NCBI RefSeq assembly: GCF_004135285.1 | Contig: NZ_CP035494.1 | Location: 496,001 to 560,000, forward strand | Origin: Microbacterium protaetiae | Lineage (GTDB): Bacteria > Actinomycetota > Actinomycetes > Actinomycetales > Microbacteriaceae | Length of the DNA: 64,000 nucleotides | Direction of reading: 5' to 3' | Shown here: positions 18,326 to 26,742 of the stretch, in pieces | Layout of the letters: the number at the start of each line of letters is the position of its first letter | Position numbering within the stretch: the stretch's first letter is position 1 | Notes under the pieces: model-generated | The model's input: the letters and a program-made list of their open reading frames with translations, nothing else | What the model was told of the DNA's origin: nothing | Databases searched by the model: none | Position numbers and translations under genes: made by a program

Positions 18326-19713
18326 CGGATGCGGGCGGGACGACCGGTGCACACAGCACCGAGGTCGTCGCCCGCCTGCGCAATGCTCTCCACGACCGTG
18401 TCGACACGTCGCCCGATGCGCTGACCGCGGCGCGCGCCGACAAATCGGGTCACGCATCGGCGGGCACTCCGCTCGCGGTCGTGCATGCGGCATCCATCGC
18501 CGATGTGCAGGCGACCATGCGCATCGCCGCCGAGACCCGCACGCCGGTGGTCCCCCGCGGCGCCGGGACCGGCCTGGCCGGCGGGGCGAACACCGGCACC
18601 GGTGAGATATCGCTGTCGCTACGCAGCATGGACCGCATTCTCGACGTGCGCCCCGACGACCTGCTGGCGGTAGTCGAGCCGGGCATCCTCAACGCCGATC
18701 TCAACGCGAAACTCGAGTCGCACGGCGTGTGGTGGGCGCCCGATCCGGCCAGCCGCTCGATCTCGACGGTGGGTGGCAACATCGCCACCGGCGCCGGCGG
18801 GCTGCTCTGCGCGAAGTACGGCGTGGTGCGCGACGCGGTGCTCGCCCTCGACGTCGTGCTGGCCGACGGCCGCCTCATCCATACGGGGCACCGCAGCGTG
18901 AAGGGCGTCACCGGACTCGACCTGACGAGCCTGTTCATCGGCTCAGAAGGCGTGCTGGGCGTGGTGGTGGGCGCAACGCTCAAGCTGCGCCGCCTCGCGC
19001 CCGGCCAGGTGCACACGCTGGCCGCTCTCTTCCCCGATGTGCGCACGGCCGCGGCCGCATCCGCCGCCGTCACCGCCGTCGGTCTGCAGCCGTCGGTGAT
19101 GGAACTGATGGATGCCACGTGCCTGGCCGCCGCGCATCGTCTGCTGCATCTCGCGCCGCCCGCGGGCGGCGCGCAGCTGACGGTGCAGACTGACGGTGCG
19201 GCATCCGCCGACGAAGCCGCCGCCATCGCCGACGTGCTGCGTGCCGCGGGCGGCCAGGTCGAGACCGCACGTGACCAGGCCGAGGGCGAACGCCTGCTCG
19301 AGATACGCCGCGCCATGCATCCGGCGATGGAGACGTTGGGCACCACGCTCATCGAAGACGTCGCAGTGCCCCGCAGCCGCCTGGCGGAGATGTTCGACGA
19401 GATAGCGCGGGTCGAGCGCGAGCACGGCGTCGTCATCCCCACCGTCGCACACGCCGGCGACGGCAACCTGCACCCCAACTTCATTTTCGAGGGCACCGAG
19501 GTGCCGCAGAAGATCTGGGATGCCGCCGACGACCTGTTTCACGCCGCCCTGCGCCTGGGCGGAACCCTCACCGGCGAGCACGGCATCGGCGTGCTCAAAA
19601 GCCGGTGGCTGGCCGCCGAGCTCGGCGACGACCAGTGGCAGCTGCAGCGCAGCATCAAGACCGTGTTCGACCCGCTGGGCATTCTCAATCCCGGAAAGGT
19701 GTTCTCCGAATGA
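18322..19713 (+). CDS. FAD-linked oxidase, GlcD / D-lactate dehydrogenase type
   Basis: A 463-residue VAO-fold flavoprotein that probably oxidises a 2-hydroxy acid such as glycolate or D-lactate. The FAD-binding domain shows VVPRGAGTGLAGGA, the STVGGNIATGAGG pyrophosphate loop and FIGSEGVLGVV. The C-terminal cap has the signature AHAGDGNLHP and GGTLTGEHGIGVLKS, where the histidines bind the active-site metal in GlcD/Dld2-like enzymes, and ends in FDPLGILNPGKVF. No separate GlcE or GlcF subunit is nearby, so a stand-alone enzyme is likely. Substrate not determined. It overlaps both neighbours by ATGA. Confidence 0.9.
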   Translation: MTDAGGTTGAHSTEVVARLRNALHDRVDTSPDALTAARADKSGHASAGTPLAVVHAASIADVQATMRIAAETRTPVVPRGAGTGLAGGANTGTGEISLSLRSMDRILDVRPDDLLAVVEPGILNADLNAKLESHGVWWAPDPASRSISTVGGNIATGAGGLLCAKYGVVRDAVLALDVVLADGRLIHTGHRSVKGVTGLDLTSLFIGSEGVLGVVVGATLKLRRLAPGQVHTLAALFPDVRTAAAASAAVTAVGLQPSVMELMDATCLAAAHRLLHLAPPAGGAQLTVQTDGAASADEAAAIADVLRAAGGQVETARDQAEGERLLEIRRAMHPAMETLGTTLIEDVAVPRSRLAEMFDEIARVEREHGVVIPTVAHAGDGNLHPNFIFEGTEVPQKIWDAADDLFHAALRLGGTLTGEHGIGVLKSRWLAAELGDDQWQLQRSIKTVFDPLGILNPGKVFSE

Positions 19714-20150
19714 CTGCCACCATCCGCGTCAGTGCCGCCGTTGTGACGGATGCCGGAGGCCGCGCGCTTCTGGTCCGCAAACGGGGCACCGGCATGTTCA
19801 TGCAGCCGGGGGGCAAGCCCGAGCCGGGTGAATCCCCCGTGCAGACACTTGTCCGCGAATTGAAAGAAGAGCTCGGCGTGCGCGTGCGCACCGGCTCGCT
19901 GCGCGCCCTCGGCCGGTTCACGGCGGCCGCCGCGAACGAGGCAGGGCACGACGTGGTCGCCGACGCCTTCGCCCTGCACCTCGCCCCGGCGGCGGTGCGC
20001 CCCGCCGCCGAGATCGACGAGGCGCGATGGGTCACGGCCGACCAGCTCGGCACCCTGCAGATAGCGCCGCTCAGCCGCGACATCCTGCTCCCCCTCATCT
20101 GGCGCGCGCGGCGCGCAAGCCGGGGTCCGGTGGTCGTGCCGGCGCTCTGA
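19710..20150 (+). CDS. NUDIX hydrolase
   Basis: A 146-residue protein with a full Nudix box, GKPEPGES-x6-RELKEELGV, following the G-x5-E-x7-REUXEEXGU pattern, so the Mg-binding Glu residues are present. The substrate cannot be read from sequence; MutT/ADP-ribose-type nucleotides are typical. It is the last gene of the DUF2568-oxidase operon, starting within the stop codon of the oxidase gene, and ends just before a convergent hairpin. Confidence 0.9.
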   Translation: MTATIRVSAAVVTDAGGRALLVRKRGTGMFMQPGGKPEPGESPVQTLVRELKEELGVRVRTGSLRALGRFTAAAANEAGHDVVADAFALHLAPAAVRPAAEIDEARWVTADQLGTLQIAPLSRDILLPLIWRARRASRGPVVVPAL

Positions 20151-20166
20151 CGCGCGGCATCCCCCG

Positions 20167-20187
20167 CTCCTCGCCCAGGGCGAGGAG
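20167..20187. terminator. Convergent hairpin between NUDIX gene and nagB
   Basis: A perfect 9-bp stem (CTCCTCGCC / GGCGAGGAG) with a CAG loop. Further CCTCGCC/GGCGAGG words downstream to about 20262 allow alternative stems. It lies between converging genes, so it may end both transcripts. Confidence 0.6.
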
Positions 20188-20289
20188 AATGGCCGAGGCG
20201 AGGACCGGACGGCGACATCGCGTCCTCGCCTGGGCAGATCCCCTCGCCCGAGGCGAGGGCGGAGGGGAAGGAGCCTTGAGATCCGCCCT

Positions 20290-21069
20290 CTACAGCTCCT
20301 GCCAGGCCGGCTTGTTGTCCCAGGTGTAGCGGTAGTAGTCGGCGAAGCGCAGACGGGATGCCGCGGCCTCATCGACGACCACGCTCACGCGCGGGTGCAG
20401 CTGAATCGCCGATCCGGGCAGCGATGCGGTGACCGCGCCCTCGACGGCCCCGGCGACCGCCTCGGCTTTGCCCTCGCCGAAGGCGAGCAGCACGAGGTGA
20501 CGGGCGCGCAGGATGGTGCCGAGCCCCTGCGTGATGCAGTGCATGGGAACCTCGTCGATCGAATCGAAGAAGCGCGCGTTGTCCTGCCGGGTCTGCGCGG
20601 TCAGGGTCTTCACGCGCGTCGACGACGCGAACGACGACCCGGGCTCGTTGAAGCCGATGTGCCCGTCAGTGCCGATCCCCAGAATCTGCAGTTCCACGCC
20701 GCCTGCCGCCGCTATCGCCGCCTCGTAGTCGTCGCCGGCGTGCTCGATGGTCTCCAACGCGCCGTTGGGCACCTGGATGCGCTCGGGATCCAACCCGAGC
20801 GGCTCGACCACCTCGCGGCGAATGACGTTGCGGTAGCTCTCCGGGTGAGCGGGGTCGATGCCCACGTACTCGTCGAGCGCGAATCCACGCACGCGCGAGA
20901 CATCCAGCCCCGCCAGCCGAGCCGGCAGCGCCTGATACACCGGCAGCGGGGTGGAGCCGGTCGCAAGCCCCAGCACGACCTCGGGATCGGCCGCGATGAG
21001 CGCGGCGATCTCGTCCGCCACGAGCGCACCCGCGGTCGCGGCATCCGGAACAATGACGACTTCAGCCAT
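20290..21069 (-). CDS. nagB: Glucosamine-6-phosphate deaminase
   Basis: Converts GlcN-6-P to fructose-6-P and ammonia, the entry into glycolysis. The 259-residue protein has LATGSTPLPVY (phosphate loop), FALDEYVG with the catalytic-base Asp, and GIGTDGHIGFNEPG, which carries the active-site Asp, His and Glu. The length fits the short NagB type that lacks the extended allosteric tail of the E. coli enzyme. The start overlaps the end of the upstream ROK kinase gene by 8 bp, making it the last gene of the GlcNAc import operon. Confidence 0.96.
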   Translation of the reverse strand: MAEVVIVPDAATAGALVADEIAALIAADPEVVLGLATGSTPLPVYQALPARLAGLDVSRVRGFALDEYVGIDPAHPESYRNVIRREVVEPLGLDPERIQVPNGALETIEHAGDDYEAAIAAAGGVELQILGIGTDGHIGFNEPGSSFASSTRVKTLTAQTRQDNARFFDSIDEVPMHCITQGLGTILRARHLVLLAFGEGKAEAVAGAVEGAVTASLPGSAIQLHPRVSVVVDEAAASRLRFADYYRYTWDNKPAWQEL

Positions 21070-21994
21070 GGAACACAGTCTCCCTTGTATCGCGCTCGCG
21101 TGCCGCCCCGACCAGCGCCGCACCCAGCGCCGCCGCCGGCGAACCGGCCGGCAGCAGCTGCACACGTCCGGGCAGGTGCAGTGAGCGCATGAATTCGGAT
21201 GCCGCGGCGCTGGCTTCCAGCTCGGCCCGCACGCCGTCCATCAGTCTGTCGCCGAGGCCGCTGAGCCCGCCGCCGATCACGACGACGTCGACATCGGCGG
21301 TCAGCACGAGAATGCGCACCGCAGCAGACACGCCGATCATGAGGTCGGCGCGCAGCGCCTGAGCGTGCGGGTCGGCGCGATCTGCGGCATCCAGCATGTC
21401 GAGCACCGGCAGCGGGGCGGGCCTGCCCCAGCGGCGCGCGATGGCCGCCCCTCCCGACAGCGCCTCGACGCAGCCGCGCTGACCGCACGTACAGATCGGG
21501 CCGTGCGGGTCGACGGCGATGTGGCCGACTTCGCCGGCGGTGCCGTGGGCGCCGGTCCACAGGGTGCCGTCGCTGACGATCCCCGCGGCGACCCCGGTTC
21601 CGAGGTTGAGAAAGGCCATCGTGCCACCGGCCCCGCCGCGCAGCGCGTCGGCGCCGAGCGCGGCCGCCTTGACATCGTTCTCGACGCTGACCGGCACGCC
21701 CAACCGCGGCGCTGTCGCCGCGGCGAGGTCGAGATCGGCGATGCCCAGGTTCACCGCGTGCAGCACATGCGACGATCCGGGATGCACTTGACCCGGCATC
21801 CCGACACCCACCGATTGGATGCCGCCACGCTCGACACCCGCGGCCACGAGGGCCTCGACGGCGTCGACGACCGTCTGCACCACGCCGTCGGGTCCCCACC
21901 CGGTGGCCAGACGCACCCTGCCGGTGATGGTGCCGGCGGCGTCGACGGCGACGGCGTCGGTCTTGGTGCCGCCGACGTCCAATCCCACTCTCAT
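21062..21994 (-). CDS. ROK-family sugar kinase, probable N-acetylglucosamine kinase
   Basis: A 310-residue cytosolic kinase with the phosphate-1 motif DVGGTK, the sugar-binding END/GTGVAAG region, and the ROK zinc signature CTCGQRGCVE following GHIAVD. It lacks an N-terminal helix-turn-helix, which separates it from the ROK repressor at the other end of the operon. Position next to nagB and a matching nagA operon indicates GlcNAc (or a related amino sugar) as the substrate; a glucokinase activity is the alternative. The kinase is needed because ABC import delivers unphosphorylated sugar. Confidence 0.9.
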   Translation of the reverse strand: MRVGLDVGGTKTDAVAVDAAGTITGRVRLATGWGPDGVVQTVVDAVEALVAAGVERGGIQSVGVGMPGQVHPGSSHVLHAVNLGIADLDLAAATAPRLGVPVSVENDVKAAALGADALRGGAGGTMAFLNLGTGVAAGIVSDGTLWTGAHGTAGEVGHIAVDPHGPICTCGQRGCVEALSGGAAIARRWGRPAPLPVLDMLDAADRADPHAQALRADLMIGVSAAVRILVLTADVDVVVIGGGLSGLGDRLMDGVRAELEASAAASEFMRSLHLPGRVQLLPAGSPAAALGAALVGAARERDTRETVFHG

Positions 21995-22037
21995 CGGCCG
22001 TCCTCCCCACAGGAGGCGGCTCTCACACGCTCGTTCA

Positions 22038-22934
22038 TCAGCCCTTGACCGCCCCCGCCGACATCCCGGTGACGAGATTGCGCTGGATGATCAGGAAGAA
22101 GATGACCGCCGGCAACGAGAAGATCACCGACGCCGCCATCTGCGCGGCGTAGTCGATCGGCTGGTTGGGCACCGCGAACGAGGCCAGCCAGACCGGCAGG
22201 GTGTACATCGTCTGGTCCTTCATGAACACATAGGCGACCAGATAGTCGTTCCAGGCAGCGATGAACGAGAACACGCTCGATGCGATCACGCCGGGGGCTA
22301 CGAGCGGAAACAGCACCCGCCACATCACCGTCCACGTGTTCGCGCCGTCGACCTCGGCGGCCTCTTCGACCTCTTTCGGAATCGCCAGGAAGAACCCGCG
22401 CATCACCCATATGGAGAACGGCAGCGTCAGGGCCACATAGGCCAGAATCAGTCCGATGTAGTGGTTGAGCAGGCCCAGCCGGTTGAACACCAGGAACTGC
22501 GGGATCAGCAGCGCCGTGCCCGGCAGCATCTGCACGGCCAGGATGAGCACGAGGATGACGCGGCGCCCGCGGAAGCGGAAGCGCGAGAGCGCCGCCGAGG
22601 CGAACATCGCCAGCACGATGGCGAACACCAACGTCACGGCGACCACGATCACCGAGTTCTTCAGATTCGTGAAGAACGTCGTCTGCGTGAGGGCGTTGAC
22701 GTAGTTCTGCAGGCTCGGGTTCTTCGGCAGAAACTCGGGAGTCGCATTCAGCACGTTCCACGGCTGCTTGAACGAGGTCAGCACCATCCAGTAGACGGGG
22801 AAGATCCAGATCACCGAGACGACGATGGCCAGGATGTTGCTGCCGGTGCGGTGCTTGCGTCGCCGCCGGCGGCGCACCGGAGTCGCGCCGGTAGGGGCGG
22901 TGCCGACGGGTTCGTCGGTGGTCAGGGCGGTCAC
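22038..22934 (-). CDS. Sugar ABC transporter permease, MalG-like
   Basis: A 298-residue inner-membrane subunit with about six membrane helices. The EAA loop VEEAAEVDGANTW...FPLVAPG, which docks to the ATPase, is intact. An Arg/Lys-rich N-terminus (RRRRRRK) precedes helix 1. It starts at a GTG that overlaps the stop of the MalF-like partner by 4 bp (GTGA), so the two are coupled. No ATPase gene is in the operon; CUT1 importers of actinobacteria often share a remote MsiK-type ATPase. Confidence 0.93.
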   Translation of the reverse strand: MTALTTDEPVGTAPTGATPVRRRRRRKHRTGSNILAIVVSVIWIFPVYWMVLTSFKQPWNVLNATPEFLPKNPSLQNYVNALTQTTFFTNLKNSVIVVAVTLVFAIVLAMFASAALSRFRFRGRRVILVLILAVQMLPGTALLIPQFLVFNRLGLLNHYIGLILAYVALTLPFSIWVMRGFFLAIPKEVEEAAEVDGANTWTVMWRVLFPLVAPGVIASSVFSFIAAWNDYLVAYVFMKDQTMYTLPVWLASFAVPNQPIDYAAQMAASVIFSLPAVIFFLIIQRNLVTGMSAGAVKG

Positions 22935-23914
22935 AGGTCCTCCCCGGAGCGCAGAAGCCGGCGGATGTAGAAGCCGGTGATGATGAGAAGAATGAGTGTG
23001 GTCACGACCGAGATGGCCGCGCCCGTTCCGATCTTGAAGCTGACGAAGGCCTGCTTGAAAGTGAACACGCCCAGTGTCGCGGTCGTGTTGTCAGGCCCAC
23101 CCTGGGTGACCAGCCAGATCTGGTTGAAGACGTTGAAGTCCCAGATCACCGACAAGATCGTGATGAGGATGAGGCTCGGGGCGATGAAGGGCAGCGTGAC
23201 GTTGCGGTAGATGCGCCACTCGCTCGCGCCGTCCAGGCGCGCCGCCTCGTAGTAGGCCGGATCCACCTGGGTCTGGGCCGCATAGACCGTCAGCGCGATG
23301 AACGGCACCGCCTGCCACACGATCAGCAGCCAGATGCACAAGAAGCCCAACCACGTGTTGGCGGCCCAGTTCGTCTGGGTCAGGTCGCCGAAGATGCGCA
23401 GCTGTGTGAGCAGCCAGTTGATCACGCCGTACCCCGGCTGGAACAGCCAGTTCCACACCTGAGACGAGGCCACCGTCGGCATCGCCCAGGCGAAGATCAG
23501 CGCGATGGTGAGCACGTAACGCATCACCGTACCCAGCCGTGTGAGCAGGTTCGCCAACACGAGTCCGATGAGAACCGAGCCGGCCACCATCGCCGCGGTG
23601 AACCACAGGGTGCGCCACAGCGATGCCCAGAACTCCGGGTCGGTGAAGATCTTGGTGTAATTGGCAACGCCGACCGAGTCGTAGGCGCCGGTGATCACCG
23701 TGCGCGCGTTGGCGTCGGTGAAGGAGAAGAGCACAAGCAGGGCGATGGGCACGACCGTCAGCGCGATCATCACGAGCCCCGCCGGGGTGAGCATCACCCA
23801 GGGTGCTATCCGCTTGCGCCGTCGCCGGCGAGGGCCGCCGGGCTGCCGCGGCGCGTCGAGCGCCGCGGCAGCCGTGCCCTCGCCTGCGGCCAGAGCCGCA
23901 GTCGGGGTGTTCAT
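22931..23914 (-). CDS. Sugar ABC transporter permease, MalF/UgpA-like
   Basis: A 327-residue CUT1-family inner-membrane subunit with a basic cytosolic N-terminus (RRRRKRIAPWVMLTPA), six helices and the EAA motif YYEAARLDGASEW...LPFIAPS. It pairs with the downstream MalG-like subunit. A clean AGGAGGA ribosome site precedes the ATG. Set between the binding lipoprotein and the second permease, it forms the membrane channel of the operon's GlcNAc or chito-oligosaccharide importer. Confidence 0.93.
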   Translation of the reverse strand: MNTPTAALAAGEGTAAAALDAPRQPGGPRRRRRKRIAPWVMLTPAGLVMIALTVVPIALLVLFSFTDANARTVITGAYDSVGVANYTKIFTDPEFWASLWRTLWFTAAMVAGSVLIGLVLANLLTRLGTVMRYVLTIALIFAWAMPTVASSQVWNWLFQPGYGVINWLLTQLRIFGDLTQTNWAANTWLGFLCIWLLIVWQAVPFIALTVYAAQTQVDPAYYEAARLDGASEWRIYRNVTLPFIAPSLILITILSVIWDFNVFNQIWLVTQGGPDNTTATLGVFTFKQAFVSFKIGTGAAISVVTTLILLIITGFYIRRLLRSGEDL

Positions 23915-23964
23915 CGGTATTCCTCCTGGGTTCCGAAGGGAACCGAATCGAGGCTGACTGTGCG

Positions 23965-25305
23965 TCAGCCGTTCAGCGTGCTGTCGAGCGTGGCATCCAT
24001 GTCCTTCGCCGCATCAGCGACCGACTTGCTGCCGCTGGCCACCGAGGAGAAGAACTGCTCCATGTTCTTGTTGCCCTCGATGGTGCCCCAGCCGGCGGCA
24101 CCCGGTGTGGCGCGGGTCACACCGGAGGCGTCGTAGAAGCCCTGGGTGAGGGTGGTCGCCTTCGTGGCCCACTCCGCAGCGAGTTCCTTGGTGTTCGGAA
24201 TCCAGGGCTGCGCAGCCAGCGCGTTCTGGATGTCGGGGCTTGCCGCGATCTTGGTCCACACCAGCGCGAGATCCTGGTTGGGCGACTTCTGAGCGATGCC
24301 CCAGACCTCACCACCACCGAAGTTGTACGCCGGGCCGGATCCACCTGCCGTGTTCGGCAGGGCGAACGTGCCCAGGTCGTCCTCGGTGATCTTGCCGTTC
24401 GAGCCCGACACGACCAGTCCGGCGTCCCACAGCGCACCGATGATGGTCGCGGTCTTGCCGTCGGCCATGATCTGGTCTTCGTTCGGCTTGTCGGTGTTCA
24501 GCGTCTGGCTCGCCTTGCTCGAGTACGCGTTCTGGAAGGCCTTGAACTCGTCGAGGCCCTTCTGCGCCTCGGTGCTCGAGAACGCGCCCTTCCAGGTGCC
24601 GTCGTCGCTCGTGGCGATGTCCCCACCGGCGTCCCAGACCCAGCTCATTCCGGCGTACCAGAACTGTCCGGGCAGGTAGAACGGCGAGAAGTCGCTGGCG
24701 GAGTTCTTCGCCTTGATCTTGTCAAGATCGCTCTTGAGCTCGTCGTAGGTGGTCGGTGCCGTCGTGACACCGGCATCCGCCCACATCTTCTTGTTGTAGA
24801 TGACGGCGCGGTTGCCCACGAACGACGGCACGGCGTAGAGCTTGCCGTCGAAGGTGGCGGGGCCGGCCAGCGAGTCGACCCAGGTGCCGCCCTGCTGCAG
24901 CTCGTCCTTGTAGGCGCTCAGGTCCATCAGGCCACCGGTGTTCGCGTAGCCCGCAACCTGCGTGTTGCCGATGTCGACGACATCGGGGGGCGTCGTGGTG
25001 CCCAGCGCCGTGGTCAGCTTCGTGGTGATGCCGTCCCAGGCCTGCACCTGAACGTCGACCTTCGCGCCGGTCTGTGCCTCGAACTCGTCGTTGACCTTCT
25101 TCATCACCTCGTCCGAGTAATCCCCGGTCATCGCCCAGACGGTCAGCGTGCGACCGCTGCCGTCGACGGTGCCGATGGTCTTGCTCGTGTCGGGCGTGCT
25201 GGTGTCGCCGCCGTTGCCGCCGTTGCCGGCGCTCGAGCACGCGCTGAGCGCCAGCGCGGCTGCGATGCCGGCGGCGCCGACCGCAACGATGCGTGATGTG
25301 CGCAT
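23965..25305 (-). CDS. Sugar-binding lipoprotein of the ABC importer
   Basis: A 446-residue extracellular solute-binding protein of the MalE/CUT1 type. The signal peptide ends in the lipobox LSAC (C23) and is followed by a Gly/Ser/Asn-rich tether. Family features include TLTVWAMTGDYSD at the first strand, VDVQVQAWDGI, YNKKMWADAG and ALVWTKIAASPDIQ. The bound sugar is inferred as GlcNAc or a chito-oligosaccharide because nagB and a ROK kinase lie in the operon and a GH20 enzyme shares the operator. First transport gene after the repressor gene. Confidence 0.93.
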   Translation of the reverse strand: MRTSRIVAVGAAGIAAALALSACSSAGNGGNGGDTSTPDTSKTIGTVDGSGRTLTVWAMTGDYSDEVMKKVNDEFEAQTGAKVDVQVQAWDGITTKLTTALGTTTPPDVVDIGNTQVAGYANTGGLMDLSAYKDELQQGGTWVDSLAGPATFDGKLYAVPSFVGNRAVIYNKKMWADAGVTTAPTTYDELKSDLDKIKAKNSASDFSPFYLPGQFWYAGMSWVWDAGGDIATSDDGTWKGAFSSTEAQKGLDEFKAFQNAYSSKASQTLNTDKPNEDQIMADGKTATIIGALWDAGLVVSGSNGKITEDDLGTFALPNTAGGSGPAYNFGGGEVWGIAQKSPNQDLALVWTKIAASPDIQNALAAQPWIPNTKELAAEWATKATTLTQGFYDASGVTRATPGAAGWGTIEGNKNMEQFFSSVASGSKSVADAAKDMDATLDSTLNG

Positions 25306-25376
25306 TCTGTCTCCTTGTTTGCTTCTCTTGGTAGTGGGTGGGTCGGGCGACCTACCCGGGGGGATCTGCGGGGCGG

Positions 25377-26567
25377 CTAGGACACCCCGAGTTGTGCGGA
25401 CAGGACCATGACCGCGGCGCCGCGCAGGACGATGTCCTCGCCTTGTGCGGTCATGCGCACCCGAATGCCCTCGTGGATCTTCGCGAGGGTACGGGTTCGA
25501 AGAGTCTCGACCGTGGCCGCAGAGAACGGGCCGTCGAGAAGATCGCTGGGGCCGGAGAGGATGACCTCCGACAGGTCAAGCGCGCCCACGACCGGCGCCA
25601 GGGCGATGCCCAGCCGCTCGCCGGCGTCGCGCAGCACGCCCTCACGGGCGGAGGGGGTGGATGCCTCGGCCAGCCGTGCGGTCAGAGTGGGCACCGAGAT
25701 CCATGCCTCGAGGCATCCCACCTTCCCGCACGAGCAGCGCGGACCACCGTCGGTGGCCACCGTCACATGGCCGATCTCACCGGCGGCGAAACGGCTGCCG
25801 ACCATCGGGCGGCCGCCCGAGAGCAGGCCCGAGCCGACGCCGCGCCCGACCCGCACGACCATGACATCGTCACCGGCTCCCCCGAACGTGTACTCGGCGA
25901 GCACCGCGGCGTTCGCATCGTTGGCGACGATGATCGGTACATCGAGCGCCGCGCGCAGCGCGCCCTCGAGATCGAAGCCGTTCAACCCGAGGTTCGGAGC
26001 CGTGATGACCACGCCCGACGCATCGACGATGCCCGGAGTGCCCACGCCGATGCCCAGCACCGGCGCGTGTGAGTCGGCGACCAGCTCGCCGGCGAACGCG
26101 ACGATGGCGCCCACCACGTCGCCGTCGGCGCCGGGGTGCGGAATCTCGCGCCGCACCACGATCGTGCCGTCGAGTGTGAGCACGCCGCCCACGAACGACG
26201 AGGTGCCCGAAAGGTCGAGGCCGACGATGCGGTGACCCTCGTGATCGAGGTCGACGAGAATCGCGGGCTTGCCGGGGCGCGAGATCTCGCGCACCCCCTT
26301 TTCGGCGACGAATCCGTCGGCGATCAGCTCGGCGACCAGGTCAGAGATCGTCACCCGGGTCAGCCCGGTCTCACGCGACAGGTCGGCGCGACTCATGGCG
26401 CCACCGTGGAAAAGCGTCTGCAGCACCAGCGACCGATTGTGCGCGCGAGCGTGTTCGGGAAGCACCTTCGCGCCATGACGCGGATGCCGCGGCGCGGCCA
26501 ATGCGTAGCCGGCGGCGCTCCCCTGCTCCGGGGAGGAAGGGCCGCGTCGCGCTTCCGAGGTCGACAT
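25377..26567 (-). CDS. ROK-family transcriptional repressor
   Basis: A 396-residue protein. An N-terminal winged helix (HNRSLVLQTLFHGGAMSRADL, then TGLTRVTISDLVAELIADG) is joined to a ROK sugar-binding domain with GLDLSGT, VGTPGIVD, NDANAAVLAEY and the zinc motif CSCGKVGCLEAW. It heads the import operon and probably represses it until an amino sugar or sugar phosphate binds. The ATG overlaps an inverted repeat (26567-26591) shared with the nagA operon, which suggests autoregulation. There is no proper ribosome site before this ATG; the message may be near-leaderless, or translation may begin at a GTG inside the KVLPEHARAHN segment. Confidence 0.9.
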   Translation of the reverse strand: MSTSEARRGPSSPEQGSAAGYALAAPRHPRHGAKVLPEHARAHNRSLVLQTLFHGGAMSRADLSRETGLTRVTISDLVAELIADGFVAEKGVREISRPGKPAILVDLDHEGHRIVGLDLSGTSSFVGGVLTLDGTIVVRREIPHPGADGDVVGAIVAFAGELVADSHAPVLGIGVGTPGIVDASGVVITAPNLGLNGFDLEGALRAALDVPIIVANDANAAVLAEYTFGGAGDDVMVVRVGRGVGSGLLSGGRPMVGSRFAAGEIGHVTVATDGGPRCSCGKVGCLEAWISVPTLTARLAEASTPSAREGVLRDAGERLGIALAPVVGALDLSEVILSGPSDLLDGPFSAATVETLRTRTLAKIHEGIRVRMTAQGEDIVLRGAAVMVLSAQLGVS

Positions 26568-26591
26568 GTTTGTTAGTACACCTTACGAACA
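26567..26591 (-). promoter_or_regulatory. ROK-type operator at the start of the GlcNAc import operon (site B)
   Basis: An inverted repeat with 11-bp arms TGTTTGTTAGT and CCTTACGAACA and spacer ACA; 8 of 11 positions pair. It matches site A at 9453-9477 over TTTGTTAGT-N3-CCTTAC. On the transcribed strand it contains a TANNNT box (TAAGGT), so repressor binding would cover the promoter and abut the start codon of the ROK gene. Confidence 0.72.
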
Positions 26592-26742
26592 CGGCCGACG
26601 CAAGCTTTCACACCATTTTGCATAGCGGCTTTACAAAAACGTTACCTTTTCTTGACCGTCGCAGCACGTCTTCGGGCTCTCACTCCAGGCTTCCTGACAA
26701 GCGTGTCGATTAGCATGGTGACCGGGGAAGACTTCGGGGGTG

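Noticed and set aside
18450..19496. Antisense frame opposite the FAD oxidase
   Set aside because: Shadow of a gene with clear FAD and metal motifs.
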